A stretch of DNA of 41,916 nt from Cytophagales bacterium (GTDB taxonomy: Bacteria; Bacteroidota; Bacteroidia; Cytophagales; Cyclobacteriaceae), in assembly GCA_016124425.1 (NCBI GenBank), contig WGNT01000069.1, positions 1 through 41,916 on the forward strand. The letters are read 5' to 3'. Below the pieces are notes generated by a model that did not search any database, was not told the origin of the DNA, and saw only the letters and a program-made list of their open reading frames with translations. Each line of letters starts with the position of its first letter. The stretch's first letter is position 1. Both the position numbers and the translations under genes were made by a program. Shown here piece by piece: positions 1-8,329 of this stretch.

Positions 1-15
1 TGATTTTAGATTTAT

Positions 16-43
16 GATTTCAGATTGGTCCAAATCCGAAATC
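16..43. repeat. Imperfect AT-rich inverted repeat
   Basis: GATTTCAGATT at 16-26 faces AATCCGAAATC at 33-43, an 11-bp inverted repeat with one mismatch. It belongs to the same sequence family as the repeat at 1734-1791. The right arm reaches into the stop codon of the lipoprotein gene ending at 42, so the repeat supplies that gene's terminator codon. Confidence 0.7.
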
Positions 44-1193
44 AAAAATCAATCGACAATCTCACAAATCCCATCTCATCTTCGATATTCTCTAAAATCC
101 AGATTTTACCGTCCTTGACAAAGTGGAAGGCAGGTTTTTTGGTAAGCATTGGGACTCTGGATTCAGCAATCTGATTTAAGTCTTTGTCATATACCGTGAG
201 GTACACTTTTGCACCGGAGGAAGTGGGAACCATTCGGTTTTCTGGTACCTCAGCTTGATCTGAAAACTCTGCCAGACCGGAAAAGCGGTAATACACTTCA
301 TTTTTTTCATCCCAATGGACTGCATGAAAGCCAATTTCCTCTTGGATTTTCTTATAAATCCCCTCCATTTCTTTCCGGTCGCTCACTTTGTTAGGGTGTT
401 TGCCTTTTTTTTCATTGGCTGTCAATTCACTCTCAAAGGTCCGGTGATGCATTTCCCCAGTAAGTTGGTCATATACATAAACCTCACTGGATACATCCGC
501 ACTTACAATCAGCTTTCCGCCCGAATAGTTGAGGTATTTTGCAGTGCCAATGCCAAACATCATTTGACCATCATTGTATTCTATTTCAAAAGCTTTGGTC
601 TTTTCGAAAAGCGGGAGATCAATCCTTTTTACCTCATCATTATCTAAATCAAGTACCACCATGGCGGTGGATTTCTCGTCCCAATTGGAAATTAATCCAA
701 AATAGACTTGGGGCTGTTCAGGTTGGACGACAGGCATAAACAGATGTTCCCCATCACCTATCCTATCCCCATCCTGTCCTACTTTCTTAAAGTCAAACTG
801 ACGCTTCTTATTGCCGTTCCAGTCGAGGATATTGTCTTGGTTATAGCACCTGAACAACATAGATTCTTCATCCAATAATAAAAATCCCATAAAATACTGA
901 CCTACCCCATTCGGGCCCTCTTTGGATAACGTTATCTTATCTTCAAATTTCAGCTCATCCAAATTGATCTTTTCAATGGTAAAATCGGTATGGTTAAAGT
1001 TATACAGGTACTTTTTATCCGGACTTAGTTGGGCTTGGTTCAAACCGGAATTTAAAAAAAGGATTTCCTGTCCAGGATTGACCATCACGGTATCCAAACT
1101 AAAATCGATGCGGACTTCATCGGAATTCCTCCCTTTATCGCTTCCCCCACATCCAAAAACAACTAAGGCCAAAAGAATAACTACATGTTTCAT
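42..1193 (-). CDS. DUF4221-type lipoprotein
   Basis: A 383-residue secreted lipoprotein of unknown function. The N-terminus is a lipoprotein signal peptide ending in a VFGC lipobox (Cys about residue 15), so the protein is probably anchored in a membrane facing the periplasm or cell surface. The rest has short strand-rich repeats with no enzyme motif, in keeping with the beta-propeller-like DUF4221 family of Bacteroidota; this family call is from overall resemblance. A diverged relative lies at 28361-29503. The stop codon falls inside an AT-rich repeat. No partner gene is adjacent, because the next gene on this strand, at 1781, lies beyond a repeat-rich gap. Confidence 0.7.
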   Translation of the reverse strand: MKHVVILLALVVFGCGGSDKGRNSDEVRIDFSLDTVMVNPGQEILFLNSGLNQAQLSPDKKYLYNFNHTDFTIEKINLDELKFEDKITLSKEGPNGVGQYFMGFLLLDEESMLFRCYNQDNILDWNGNKKRQFDFKKVGQDGDRIGDGEHLFMPVVQPEQPQVYFGLISNWDEKSTAMVVLDLDNDEVKRIDLPLFEKTKAFEIEYNDGQMMFGIGTAKYLNYSGGKLIVSADVSSEVYVYDQLTGEMHHRTFESELTANEKKGKHPNKVSDRKEMEGIYKKIQEEIGFHAVHWDEKNEVYYRFSGLAEFSDQAEVPENRMVPTSSGAKVYLTVYDKDLNQIAESRVPMLTKKPAFHFVKDGKIWILENIEDEMGFVRLSIDF

Positions 1194-1306
1194 AATACGT
1201 GAAATTTATTCAGACTAAAAAATTAGGAATTTTATTCGTAAATAAAAACAAATAAATGTTAAAAATTTATAAATAAACTATTGTGATAGAAATGGTTAGG
1301 TAAATA

Positions 1307-1341
1307 TTTTAGATTTTAGATTTTAGAATTTAGATTTTAGA
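1307..1341. repeat. Tandem heptamer repeat (TTTTAGA)5
   Basis: Five consecutive 7-bp units run from 1307 to 1341: TTTTAGA three times, then ATTTAGA, then TTTTAGA. The unit length matches the AAATCAT heptamers at 1764-1791. It lies in the 246-bp gap between the lipoprotein gene and the small ORF at 1440, which otherwise shows only AT-rich sequence. Confidence 0.75.
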
Positions 1342-1439
1342 TTGCAGTGGAAAAATAATCGGTCCTAACCTACATTTCTAAATTTGGGGAATTGGCGATT
1401 TGGATTTTCTTTAAATAAGCCCATTATAAATCATCGTGT

Positions 1440-1709
1440 TTGGCCACCGAGGTTGCTAAAAATAGTCTATTTGCCCTGTATTTATTACAAAAAGGGAAGC
1501 TGCGTTCTTTACTTCAATTTATAGAACAATCCGAACACCCGTATTCCATTCGATTATTAGCTAATTATTTTCACGTAGAAGAGGTGAAAACGCTATCGGG
1601 CAAACAATTTTACTTGATGAACTTACCCTATTTCCTGGGCTCAAAACTACCGGGATATATAGACTGGTTTGTAGCCCATTACCCGATTAAAGACGCTAAA
1701 TCCAACTGA
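1440..1709 (+). CDS. Small hypothetical protein
   Basis: An 89-residue ORF I do not recognise. It would begin at TTG; the frame is open only from 1419, with no ATG upstream in frame. The composition looks protein-like: an amphipathic N-terminal helix (SLFALYLLQKGKLRSLLQF), then a second half rich in aromatic residues and ending in a WFVAHYP segment. No signal peptide is apparent. It stands alone on the plus strand between repeat clusters, with neighbours on the opposite strand. It could be a real small cytoplasmic protein, the 3' remnant of a longer gene, or a chance ORF. Confidence 0.4.
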   Translation: MATEVAKNSLFALYLLQKGKLRSLLQFIEQSEHPYSIRLLANYFHVEEVKTLSGKQFYLMNLPYFLGSKLPGYIDWFVAHYPIKDAKSN

Positions 1710-1733
1710 CAACGATGGTGGATTTCAGATTTG

Positions 1734-1791
1734 ATGATTTCAGATTTAGGATTGAAGAATCTGAAATCATAAATCATAAATCATAAATCAT
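1734..1791. repeat. Inverted repeat plus (AAATCAT)4 tandem
   Basis: A perfect 13-bp inverted repeat (ATGATTTCAGATT at 1734-1746, complement at 1758-1770, 11-nt spacer) runs into four exact copies of AAATCAT at 1764-1791. The TGA stop and last two or three codons of the NlpE-META gene (ends 1781) lie within the tandem part. There is no GC-rich stem or T-tract, so it is not a standard terminator. Confidence 0.75.
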
Positions 1792-2572
1792 CAACCAACT
1801 CGAATCTCAGCAGTGGTGCCATCCGTGCCTTGTTGAGGCTTAGCATATCATCCTCGCTTATACTATAGTTATCAACGCTTTCAAATGCTTTAAAAAGGGC
1901 GTCTTCCATTTCACTCAGTCCCTGACAGAATTTCTGGGTTCGACCCAGTCCGCTTAAGTTGATACGCCCACCGGGTTTAAGCTCATAAGACCCAAAGAAA
2001 TTATTGCATCCTCCAAAACCAGATATGCTGTTTCCGTTTTCGCCAAATTGTAGGTAGATCGTTCCCATTCCTTCCGGTACCTGCTTGCCCATCATTTCCA
2101 GCAAAACCCATTTTTTTCCAGCCAATGGTGAATCGCCATTTTGATCCATCTTCCTCAATTGATATTTATCTGCCAAATCGCCAGTAATCCGATTTCCTTC
2201 CAGGTCCAGCTGAAAAAGGACATCTTCTCCAACTAAGTACTTGTCGGCACCGTCTCGGATCCCCTCCAATCTAACTTTACTCCCGTTATCATACCAAGAG
2301 AACGTGCCTTCCCGCACGAAGGGCTCGGTACTTTTGCCTTCATAAAGGGTAGAAAGACGGTAGGTTTTGTCATCGCGCAAGGATAAGGTAGTAGCAATAC
2401 CCTCACAATCCGCGCAAGGAACTACACCCGAATAAGTTCCTGCCCAGTCCAGTGACACTTCGCTATTATCTCCCGTCGGAACAGTTGGGGTAGTCAACGT
2501 ATTTTTCTGACATCCGGCAATAGAAAGCACTAAAAACAAGCCAAAAACCGAGGTATATGCAATTCTATTCAT
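1781..2572 (-). CDS. NlpE N-terminal / META domain lipoprotein
   Basis: A lipoprotein of about 263 residues. I start it at ATG 2572 (MNRIAYTS) because a signal peptide with an SIAGC lipobox follows directly; the frame is open further upstream and ATG 2578 is an alternative. The first half resembles the NlpE N-terminal domain, with the CxxC motif in VPCADCEGI. The second half is a META/HslJ-type domain, seen in GFGGCNNFFGSY and a second Cys in KFCQG. In E. coli NlpE signals envelope stress and META proteins are stress-linked; a similar role here is inferred. It lies 83 bp downstream of rodA and may be co-transcribed. The last codons sit in the AAATCAT repeat. Confidence 0.8.
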   Translation of the reverse strand: MNRIAYTSVFGLFLVLSIAGCQKNTLTTPTVPTGDNSEVSLDWAGTYSGVVPCADCEGIATTLSLRDDKTYRLSTLYEGKSTEPFVREGTFSWYDNGSKVRLEGIRDGADKYLVGEDVLFQLDLEGNRITGDLADKYQLRKMDQNGDSPLAGKKWVLLEMMGKQVPEGMGTIYLQFGENGNSISGFGGCNNFFGSYELKPGGRINLSGLGRTQKFCQGLSEMEDALFKAFESVDNYSISEDDMLSLNKARMAPLLRFELVDDL

Positions 2573-2655
2573 GGTCATTACACTTAATAAGATGAACAAA
2601 TGCGTATACTGATTTCGTGCCGAAAAGTTAAAATAGGACGGAGATTTAAGATTTT

Positions 2656-3930
2656 TTAAGATAGCCTTCCGAGAATCTGTATACGGTGAGAATCCAGCTT
2701 GATAAAAATAAACAACAAAATCGTAAATGCCCAAAGGGATGATCCGCCGTAGCTGAAAAAAGGCAGTGGAATACCTATGACCGGGAAAAGCCCTACAGTC
2801 ATGGATATATTTATAAAAAAGTGAAAAAACAAGATCGACACCACACCATACCCATATACCCTTGAAAAGCGGGTCTTTTGTCGTTCTGCCAAAAATATCA
2901 GCCTAACCAAAAGCGTAATAAACAGGCTGATGACCACAAAACTCCCCATCCAGCCAAATTCTTCTCCCAAGGTGCAGAAAATAAAATCCGTATGTTGCTC
3001 CGGAACAAAATCAAACTTTGTCTGTGTACCTTCTAGATACCCTTTGCCCGTTAGCCCTCCGGAGCCGATGGCAATTTTCGACTGTGTCACGTTCCATCCT
3101 ACGCCGAGTGGATCCACGTCGGGGTCAAATAGGACCATAATCCGGTTTTGATGATGAAGCGGCAGCTTGGCTACAACGTAATCTATGCTGTATACATAGC
3201 CAACCATGATCCCTCCCACAAAAAGAAGCGTGACCAGCTTTTGCCAATTCTTTTTTCCAACAAAAAACAGAATCAGTAAACATGAAGCGATGATACCAAC
3301 GGCGATTAGATTATTTTCTACCAATATAGCCAGAATCCCGAGTACCAAAACCGTTATTGCAAAGACGTAGTAGCGGTTCGGCATTCCCTCCCTAAAAAGC
3401 ACAATAAAAAAGGCGCTATACACCATGGCAGAGCCAAAATCAGGCTGAAGCATTATAAAGACAACAGGCAGGCCAATAATGCCGACCGCTCTTAGCTGAT
3501 ATCTCAACTTTGAAAGATCAAAGGTGTTCGCTTCCATTAATTTAGCTAGTGCCAGAGCCGTTGCAAATTTGGCAAACTCCGCCGGTTGAAGCCGGAACGC
3601 CCCGATTTCAAACCAAGCCTTTTGTCCGTTTATTTCCTTTCCGATAAACGGGGTCAGAATCAAAAGAACAACAAAAAACACATATAGGATTAGGCTCAGG
3701 TTTTCAAAAAGCCGGTAATCCGCTACAAGAATAAGGACGATTAGTAATACGGCTGTTCCTATCCACACCAGCTGAATTCCTGAGTTTATTGAGAGGTCAA
3801 AGATACTTTTTGGACTTTGTTCGTCATAGACGGCGGCGTAGATATTTATCCAGCCGAGAAAAACAAGCATGAAATAGAGACCTATGGTCAACCAGTCTAT
3901 TTTGCGAAAATAAAAATCACTGTCTCTCAC
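2656..3930 (-). CDS. rodA: Rod-shape SEDS glycosyltransferase RodA
   Basis: A 424-residue polytopic membrane protein of the SEDS (FtsW/RodA/SpoVE) family. RodA polymerises lipid II into glycan strands and works with PBP2 and the MreBCD scaffold during lateral wall growth. Visible family signatures are LQPAEFAKFATALALAK, LQPDFGSAMV, GSGGLTGKGYLEGTQTK, FVPEQHTDFIF and the C-terminal PVIGIPLPFFSYGGSS. About ten membrane segments are apparent and the length is normal. The start is GTG, one base after the mrdA stop (TGA-C-GTG), so translation is probably coupled. It is the last gene of the mreBCD-mrdA-rodA cluster. Confidence 0.96.
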   Translation of the reverse strand: MRDSDFYFRKIDWLTIGLYFMLVFLGWINIYAAVYDEQSPKSIFDLSINSGIQLVWIGTAVLLIVLILVADYRLFENLSLILYVFFVVLLILTPFIGKEINGQKAWFEIGAFRLQPAEFAKFATALALAKLMEANTFDLSKLRYQLRAVGIIGLPVVFIMLQPDFGSAMVYSAFFIVLFREGMPNRYYVFAITVLVLGILAILVENNLIAVGIIASCLLILFFVGKKNWQKLVTLLFVGGIMVGYVYSIDYVVAKLPLHHQNRIMVLFDPDVDPLGVGWNVTQSKIAIGSGGLTGKGYLEGTQTKFDFVPEQHTDFIFCTLGEEFGWMGSFVVISLFITLLVRLIFLAERQKTRFSRVYGYGVVSILFFHFFINISMTVGLFPVIGIPLPFFSYGGSSLWAFTILLFIFIKLDSHRIQILGRLS

Positions 3931-3931
3931 G

Positions 3932-5734
3932 TCAATAGATAAAATTTCCTTCTAGGACATAGTCTTCCAATGCTGGTCTTGTGATCTCTCCTCTGAGATA
4001 CTTCTCGATCATGAGACTTGCCGTACTTGCCGCAGCCCTACCACCCCATCCGGCATTTTCGACATATACTGCTATGGCTATTTTTGGGTCGTCTTTTGGG
4101 GCGAATGCGATAAATACGGAATGATCTTCTCCGCTTGGGTTCTGGGCGGTGCCCGTTTTTCCGGCAATTACAATATCACTTATTATTGCGCGCGCGGCTG
4201 TACCTGAGAGGGCTTCAACCATTGCCTCTTGGACCATGTCGAAATGGGCCGGATCTATACCTGTATCCCGCTTTGTTCGGAACTTTTCGGGTATGCGGGT
4301 CGCATCCCCGTCAATTGCCTTGATCATATGTGGTATATAATAATACCCCTTGTTGGCAAAGATTGCCGCTAAATTGGCCATTTGTAGCGGTGTAACTAGC
4401 ATTTCTCCCTGGCCAATCGATAAAGAGTAAATCGTGGAATACTTCCATCGACCGTTGCCATAGATCTGGTCATACAGTTTACTGGATGGGATAGATCCAC
4501 TCTTCTCTCCGTGCATGTCCACGCCAAGCCTGTCTCCCAGGCCAAATTTCATAACGGATTCCCGCCATTTATCCAATCCGATCTGAGTATCTCTGAAGGT
4601 GTTTGACGAGACCTCTTGGTTGATCATCATCCGAAAAGCCTGATGGTAATAAGGATTACATGAATTTCTTATCGCACCAAACAAATTTACCGGATTGGGA
4701 TGGTTGTGGCAGTTGACTAGGGAACGGTTGCAGGAGAACGTTGTATTTGGGGTCAATATGCCCTCTTGTAGGCCCACTAGTGACTGCACAATCTTGAAAA
4801 TTGAGCCGGGAGGATACATGGCCATGATCGGCCTATTAAAGAGCGGCTTATTTTCATCTTGGTTCAGCTCCAGGAAGTTTTGTCCGAACTTCGATCCTGT
4901 CAGTTGATTTGGGTCATAGGTCGGTGCCGAAATAAACGATAAGATCTCGCCTGTCTTAGGTTCAATCGCGACTACCGAACCACGTTTTCCGGCAAGCAGC
5001 TTCTCCCCGTATTGTTGCAATTCTAGGTCTAGGGTAGACTGTATATTTTGTCCGGCCACAGAAACCGTGTCCAAATCTCCGTTTTTAAACTTTCCCTTAT
5101 CAACTCCGCGGACATTTACCATTCGGTAATTGACGCCCTTTCTTCCCCTTAGGTCCGGTTCATAGTAAGCCTCTACGCCGCTTAATCCTACGTAATCTCC
5201 CTGCCTGTAATAACTTGTCTCATCACGACCAAGTTGATTTGCACTTATCTCGCCGATATATCCCAGTGCATTTGCCGCGCTTGGCTGTGGATAGGACCTG
5301 ACTGAGCGCGTCATTACGAAAATCCCGCGGTAATCGATCAGGTAATCCTGAATCCTTGCAAACTCTTCGTTCGAAATCTGTTTGATCAATGGAGACGGTT
5401 TCACCCAGGAATAGTTTTTCGCCGCATTGAAATTTTCGATCAACGTTTCCTTCTTTATATTGAAAAATTCGCAAAAGCTCGCGGTATCCTCTACAGTAAA
5501 CTCCCTAGGGATCACCATAATGTCGAAGACAGGGTTGTTATAAACAAGAAGTTTACCGTTCCGGTCGTACACAAGGCCTCTATACGGGTGATCTACGATC
5601 CGCTGAATTGCGTTTCTTTCTGCCTTTCTCAAATAAGAATCATCTGTTACCTGAATCAAAAACAATTTTAGCAACAATATCACTCCCAACAGGATTATAG
5701 CAAACGTGATGATGAGTGGCCGATTTGATTCCAT
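3932..5734 (-). CDS. mrdA: Penicillin-binding protein 2 (transpeptidase)
   Basis: A 600-residue class B PBP, the D,D-transpeptidase that cross-links glycan made by RodA. An N-terminal membrane helix (about residues 7-27) precedes the PBP dimerisation region. The transpeptidase domain has the SxxK nucleophile in PPGSIFK (S311, K314), the SCN motif near 358 and KTGTA near 526. I start it at ATG 5734, not at the longer open frame, because the membrane anchor follows at once, an AAAGGAA ribosome-binding site lies upstream, and the ATG overlaps the mreD stop (TAATG). It is flanked by mreD and rodA, the standard elongasome order. Confidence 0.96.
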   Translation of the reverse strand: MESNRPLIITFAIILLGVILLLKLFLIQVTDDSYLRKAERNAIQRIVDHPYRGLVYDRNGKLLVYNNPVFDIMVIPREFTVEDTASFCEFFNIKKETLIENFNAAKNYSWVKPSPLIKQISNEEFARIQDYLIDYRGIFVMTRSVRSYPQPSAANALGYIGEISANQLGRDETSYYRQGDYVGLSGVEAYYEPDLRGRKGVNYRMVNVRGVDKGKFKNGDLDTVSVAGQNIQSTLDLELQQYGEKLLAGKRGSVVAIEPKTGEILSFISAPTYDPNQLTGSKFGQNFLELNQDENKPLFNRPIMAMYPPGSIFKIVQSLVGLQEGILTPNTTFSCNRSLVNCHNHPNPVNLFGAIRNSCNPYYHQAFRMMINQEVSSNTFRDTQIGLDKWRESVMKFGLGDRLGVDMHGEKSGSIPSSKLYDQIYGNGRWKYSTIYSLSIGQGEMLVTPLQMANLAAIFANKGYYYIPHMIKAIDGDATRIPEKFRTKRDTGIDPAHFDMVQEAMVEALSGTAARAIISDIVIAGKTGTAQNPSGEDHSVFIAFAPKDDPKIAIAVYVENAGWGGRAAASTASLMIEKYLRGEITRPALEDYVLEGNFIY

Positions 5735-6255
5735 TAAATTCCTTTCTTTTTGGTATATAGCAACAACTGTACGACATTGCCCATGACAAAGGTGAAGAGT
5801 ACACTGCCTAATATACGTATAACAATGGAAGGGGAAACGGATGTTCCCAGAAAGTCGAGATAAAAAAAGCAGGCATGATGCAGCAGAACTAACGGGAAGG
5901 TGTATGCCGTCGACCATGCTAAACCCATGTTTGGAAGAATGGGCGGAACATTCTCATCATACCCTCCACGCGGAGTGTTTACCTTGATCCATGGATTCCT
6001 AAGAAAGGCCAATAAAACGATGCTACCTGTATGCATGCCGGGGGTATCGTAGAAGACATCTATTAGTATTCCCATAACAAAAGCCAGAAGCATAATAGGT
6101 GTTGACCTTACTTCTATAGGCATGAGAAGAATCGCATATACGTACAAAAAACAGAAGGCATCCCCAAAAAGCACAAGGTCTTTGAGAACGAAAACCTGAA
6201 CCATGAAATACATCAAAAAAGCAATTCCCAGCTTTACTACGTTACTGCCCGTCAT
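5734..6255 (-). CDS. mreD: Rod-shape-determining protein MreD
   Basis: A 173-residue integral membrane protein with about five hydrophobic segments and no soluble domain, as expected for MreD, which links MreC and MreB to the peptidoglycan synthases. Sequence conservation in MreD is weak, so the call rests on size, topology and position between mreC and mrdA. The start overlaps the end of mreC by 14 bp and the stop overlaps the mrdA ATG, which points to tight translational coupling. Confidence 0.9.
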   Translation of the reverse strand: MTGSNVVKLGIAFLMYFMVQVFVLKDLVLFGDAFCFLYVYAILLMPIEVRSTPIMLLAFVMGILIDVFYDTPGMHTGSIVLLAFLRNPWIKVNTPRGGYDENVPPILPNMGLAWSTAYTFPLVLLHHACFFYLDFLGTSVSPSIVIRILGSVLFTFVMGNVVQLLLYTKKKGI

Positions 6256-7084
6256 TCGGAAGAAGATTAGTCTTGCTAGTTAAAGTATCAAGCTCCGCCC
6301 GCATGCTGTTTTCGACCAAATACACATAGGATAACTTGGAAAAATCCGTGGAGAACTCCAATCCAATATCCAAATAATTTGTTTCCTCGCCTTCGTTTAC
6401 AGCATCTATGACCCCGATATGGATGCCTTCAGGAAATGTTGCATTAAATCCCGAGGTCACCACCGTGTCACCTACCTCTACCTCCACATGCCGCGGCACA
6501 TACAACAGCTTAGCGCGCTTCGAGTCCACCCCGTCCCAACGGGTAGAAGCAATAACGCCGCTGTGTTTGATCTTGGAAGAAACCAGCAGGTCTGTATGCA
6601 AAAGGGAAATGACGGTCGCGAAGTTAGTAGAAACACCGGTAACCCGTCCAATCACTCCCTGTTCATTAAATACACCCATTCCTACTTTGATTCCCTGCTT
6701 CTTTCCCTTGTTTAGCGTAAGGTAGTTCTGATGAAGGTGAAGGGAATTGTTGATCACTTTGGCCGACCAAAAATCAAACGTATGCGCAAATCCTGAATCC
6801 AGTTCAAAAAAAGTCGTATCGCCAAGTGGGGATAAATTTTCCAAGCGTTTAAGAAGCCTGGCATTTTTTTCGGAAAGCGCTTCGTTTGTACTTCCCAGAT
6901 AGAAATACTCCAGAAAACTGTCCTTCGTATTGAGTATGGATCCCGTGAATTGTCCTGAACTGTTGAGAAATACAGCGCCCTGTCTGGAATTGTAGTTTAG
7001 CAACATCCATGCAGCAACCAACTCTAGCCCTACGAAGAGGAGAAAAGCACGTATACTATATACAAATAACAAAATCCGTTGCAT
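6242..7084 (-). CDS. mreC: Rod-shape-determining protein MreC
   Basis: A 280-residue bitopic protein. An N-terminal membrane helix (about residues 10-30) is followed by a short coiled coil (about 66-84, SEKNARLLKRLENL) and a beta-rich periplasmic domain. MreC hallmarks are LNKGKKQGIKVGMGVFNEQGVIGRV and the later SGFNATFPEGIHIGV. MreC forms a periplasmic scaffold that binds PBP2 and passes the signal from MreB filaments. The gene starts 7 bp after mreB and overlaps mreD, so these are almost certainly one transcript. Confidence 0.95.
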   Translation of the reverse strand: MQRILLFVYSIRAFLLFVGLELVAAWMLLNYNSRQGAVFLNSSGQFTGSILNTKDSFLEYFYLGSTNEALSEKNARLLKRLENLSPLGDTTFFELDSGFAHTFDFWSAKVINNSLHLHQNYLTLNKGKKQGIKVGMGVFNEQGVIGRVTGVSTNFATVISLLHTDLLVSSKIKHSGVIASTRWDGVDSKRAKLLYVPRHVEVEVGDTVVTSGFNATFPEGIHIGVIDAVNEGEETNYLDIGLEFSTDFSKLSYVYLVENSMRAELDTLTSKTNLLPNDGQ

Positions 7085-7091
7085 GTAATCT

Positions 7092-8120
7092 TTACGACAT
7101 CAAGACGGTTCTATACATATTGAGATTTTTCAATGCCTTGCCTGTACCCCTTACTACCGCCCTTAGCGGATCTTCGGCAATATGTATGGGTAGCTTGGTT
7201 TTCTGGTGAAGCCGCTTATCCAAGCCTTTCAACAGTGCCCCGCCGCCCGTCAGGTGGATGCCGTTATCATAAATATCAGCTGAAAGTTCAGGCGGAGCAA
7301 TTTCAAGCGCCTTTAGCACTGCTTCCTCGATTTTCGAAACGGATTTGTCTAGCGCAAAGGCAATCTCGGAGTAGGACACCTTTATCACCTTTGGAATCCC
7401 GGTCATCAGGTCCCTTCCACGAATTTCATAGTCATCCGGTGCGTCTTCTAACTCTGTAAGGGCGGACCCAATGGCAATCTTAACCTTTTCCGCAGACCGC
7501 TCCCCGATCAACAAATTGTGTTGCCTTCTCATGTAATCTAAGATATCCTTAGTAAAGGTATCACCTGCCACACGTATAGATTGATCGGCTACTATACCCG
7601 AGAGGGCAATAAGGGCAATTTCCGTAGTTCCGCCCCCTATGTCTACGATCATGGATCCCATCGGCTTTTCGATATCTATATCAATACCAATGGCGGCGGC
7701 AATCGGTTCAAAGATCATGTAGACTTCTTTTGCGCCCGCATGCTCTGCGGAATCCCTGACCGCACGTTTTTCCACCTCTGTAATGCCTGACGGTATACAG
7801 ATCACCATTCGATGGGATTGTGGAAAAAAGCCCTTTCGGTGACCCGGGATCATCTTGATCATACCCCGTATCATCTGTTCTGCGGCATAGAAATCCGCAA
7901 TCACACCATCCTTCAATGGCCGGATGGTTTTTATATTCTCATGGGTTTTTTCATGCATATTCATTGCTTCTGTCCCTACTGCCAACACCCGGTTGGTCGT
8001 TTTGTCAATCGCAATGATGGAAGGTTCGTCTACAACAATTTTCTCTTTGTGGATGATCAGCGTATTGGCTGTCCCTAGGTCAATGGCTATATCACTGGAG
8101 AAAAAATCAAATAATCCCAT
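7092..8120 (-). CDS. mreB: Actin-like cytoskeletal protein MreB
   Basis: A 342-residue bacterial actin. Nucleotide-binding motifs are present in order: DLGTANTLI near the N-terminus (phosphate 1), VDIGGGTTEIA (phosphate 2) and HLTGGGALLKGLD (adenosine). The amphipathic start MGLFDFFSSDIAID can insert in the membrane. MreB filaments position the RodA/PBP2 wall-synthesis complex. It is the first gene of the mreBCD-mrdA-rodA cluster, with 209 bp to purH upstream that holds a plausible promoter. Confidence 0.98.
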   Translation of the reverse strand: MGLFDFFSSDIAIDLGTANTLIIHKEKIVVDEPSIIAIDKTTNRVLAVGTEAMNMHEKTHENIKTIRPLKDGVIADFYAAEQMIRGMIKMIPGHRKGFFPQSHRMVICIPSGITEVEKRAVRDSAEHAGAKEVYMIFEPIAAAIGIDIDIEKPMGSMIVDIGGGTTEIALIALSGIVADQSIRVAGDTFTKDILDYMRRQHNLLIGERSAEKVKIAIGSALTELEDAPDDYEIRGRDLMTGIPKVIKVSYSEIAFALDKSVSKIEEAVLKALEIAPPELSADIYDNGIHLTGGGALLKGLDKRLHQKTKLPIHIAEDPLRAVVRGTGKALKNLNMYRTVLMS

Positions 8121-8195
8121 GTTTCAAATTCTTAATTAGGTTAGTTACGATCACTAAAGTTAGCATTATTCGGCGCTTATATTCTTAAGCATTGC

Positions 8196-8203
8196 CAAAA
8201 TTA
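8196..8203 (-). promoter_or_regulatory. Candidate mreB promoter -7 element
   Basis: On the minus strand this reads TAATTTTG, a match to the Bacteroidota TAnnTTTG element, preceded by an overlapping TATAAT-like string. It would give a leader of about 65-70 nt before the mreB ATG at 8120. No clear TTTG -33 element was seen at the usual spacing, so support is moderate. Confidence 0.4.
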
Positions 8204-8329
8204 TACCCATAATTTGGATTTATTTTAGTGTTCCCACTATTTTCGAGTGAAAAATCAAAACGCACCATCCTTCCCTTACTTTCTCTTAGAAGAACGGATA
8301 GGTGACCTCGCCTTATATATCTTTTCTCA

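Noticed and set aside
1307..1791. Short-period repeats as a possible CRISPR array
   Set aside because: The 7-bp units have no spacers and no cas genes are near.
5735..5917. N-terminal extension of the mrdA open frame
   Set aside because: It overlaps mreD and has no PBP similarity; the ATG at 5734 has a ribosome-binding site and directly precedes the membrane anchor.
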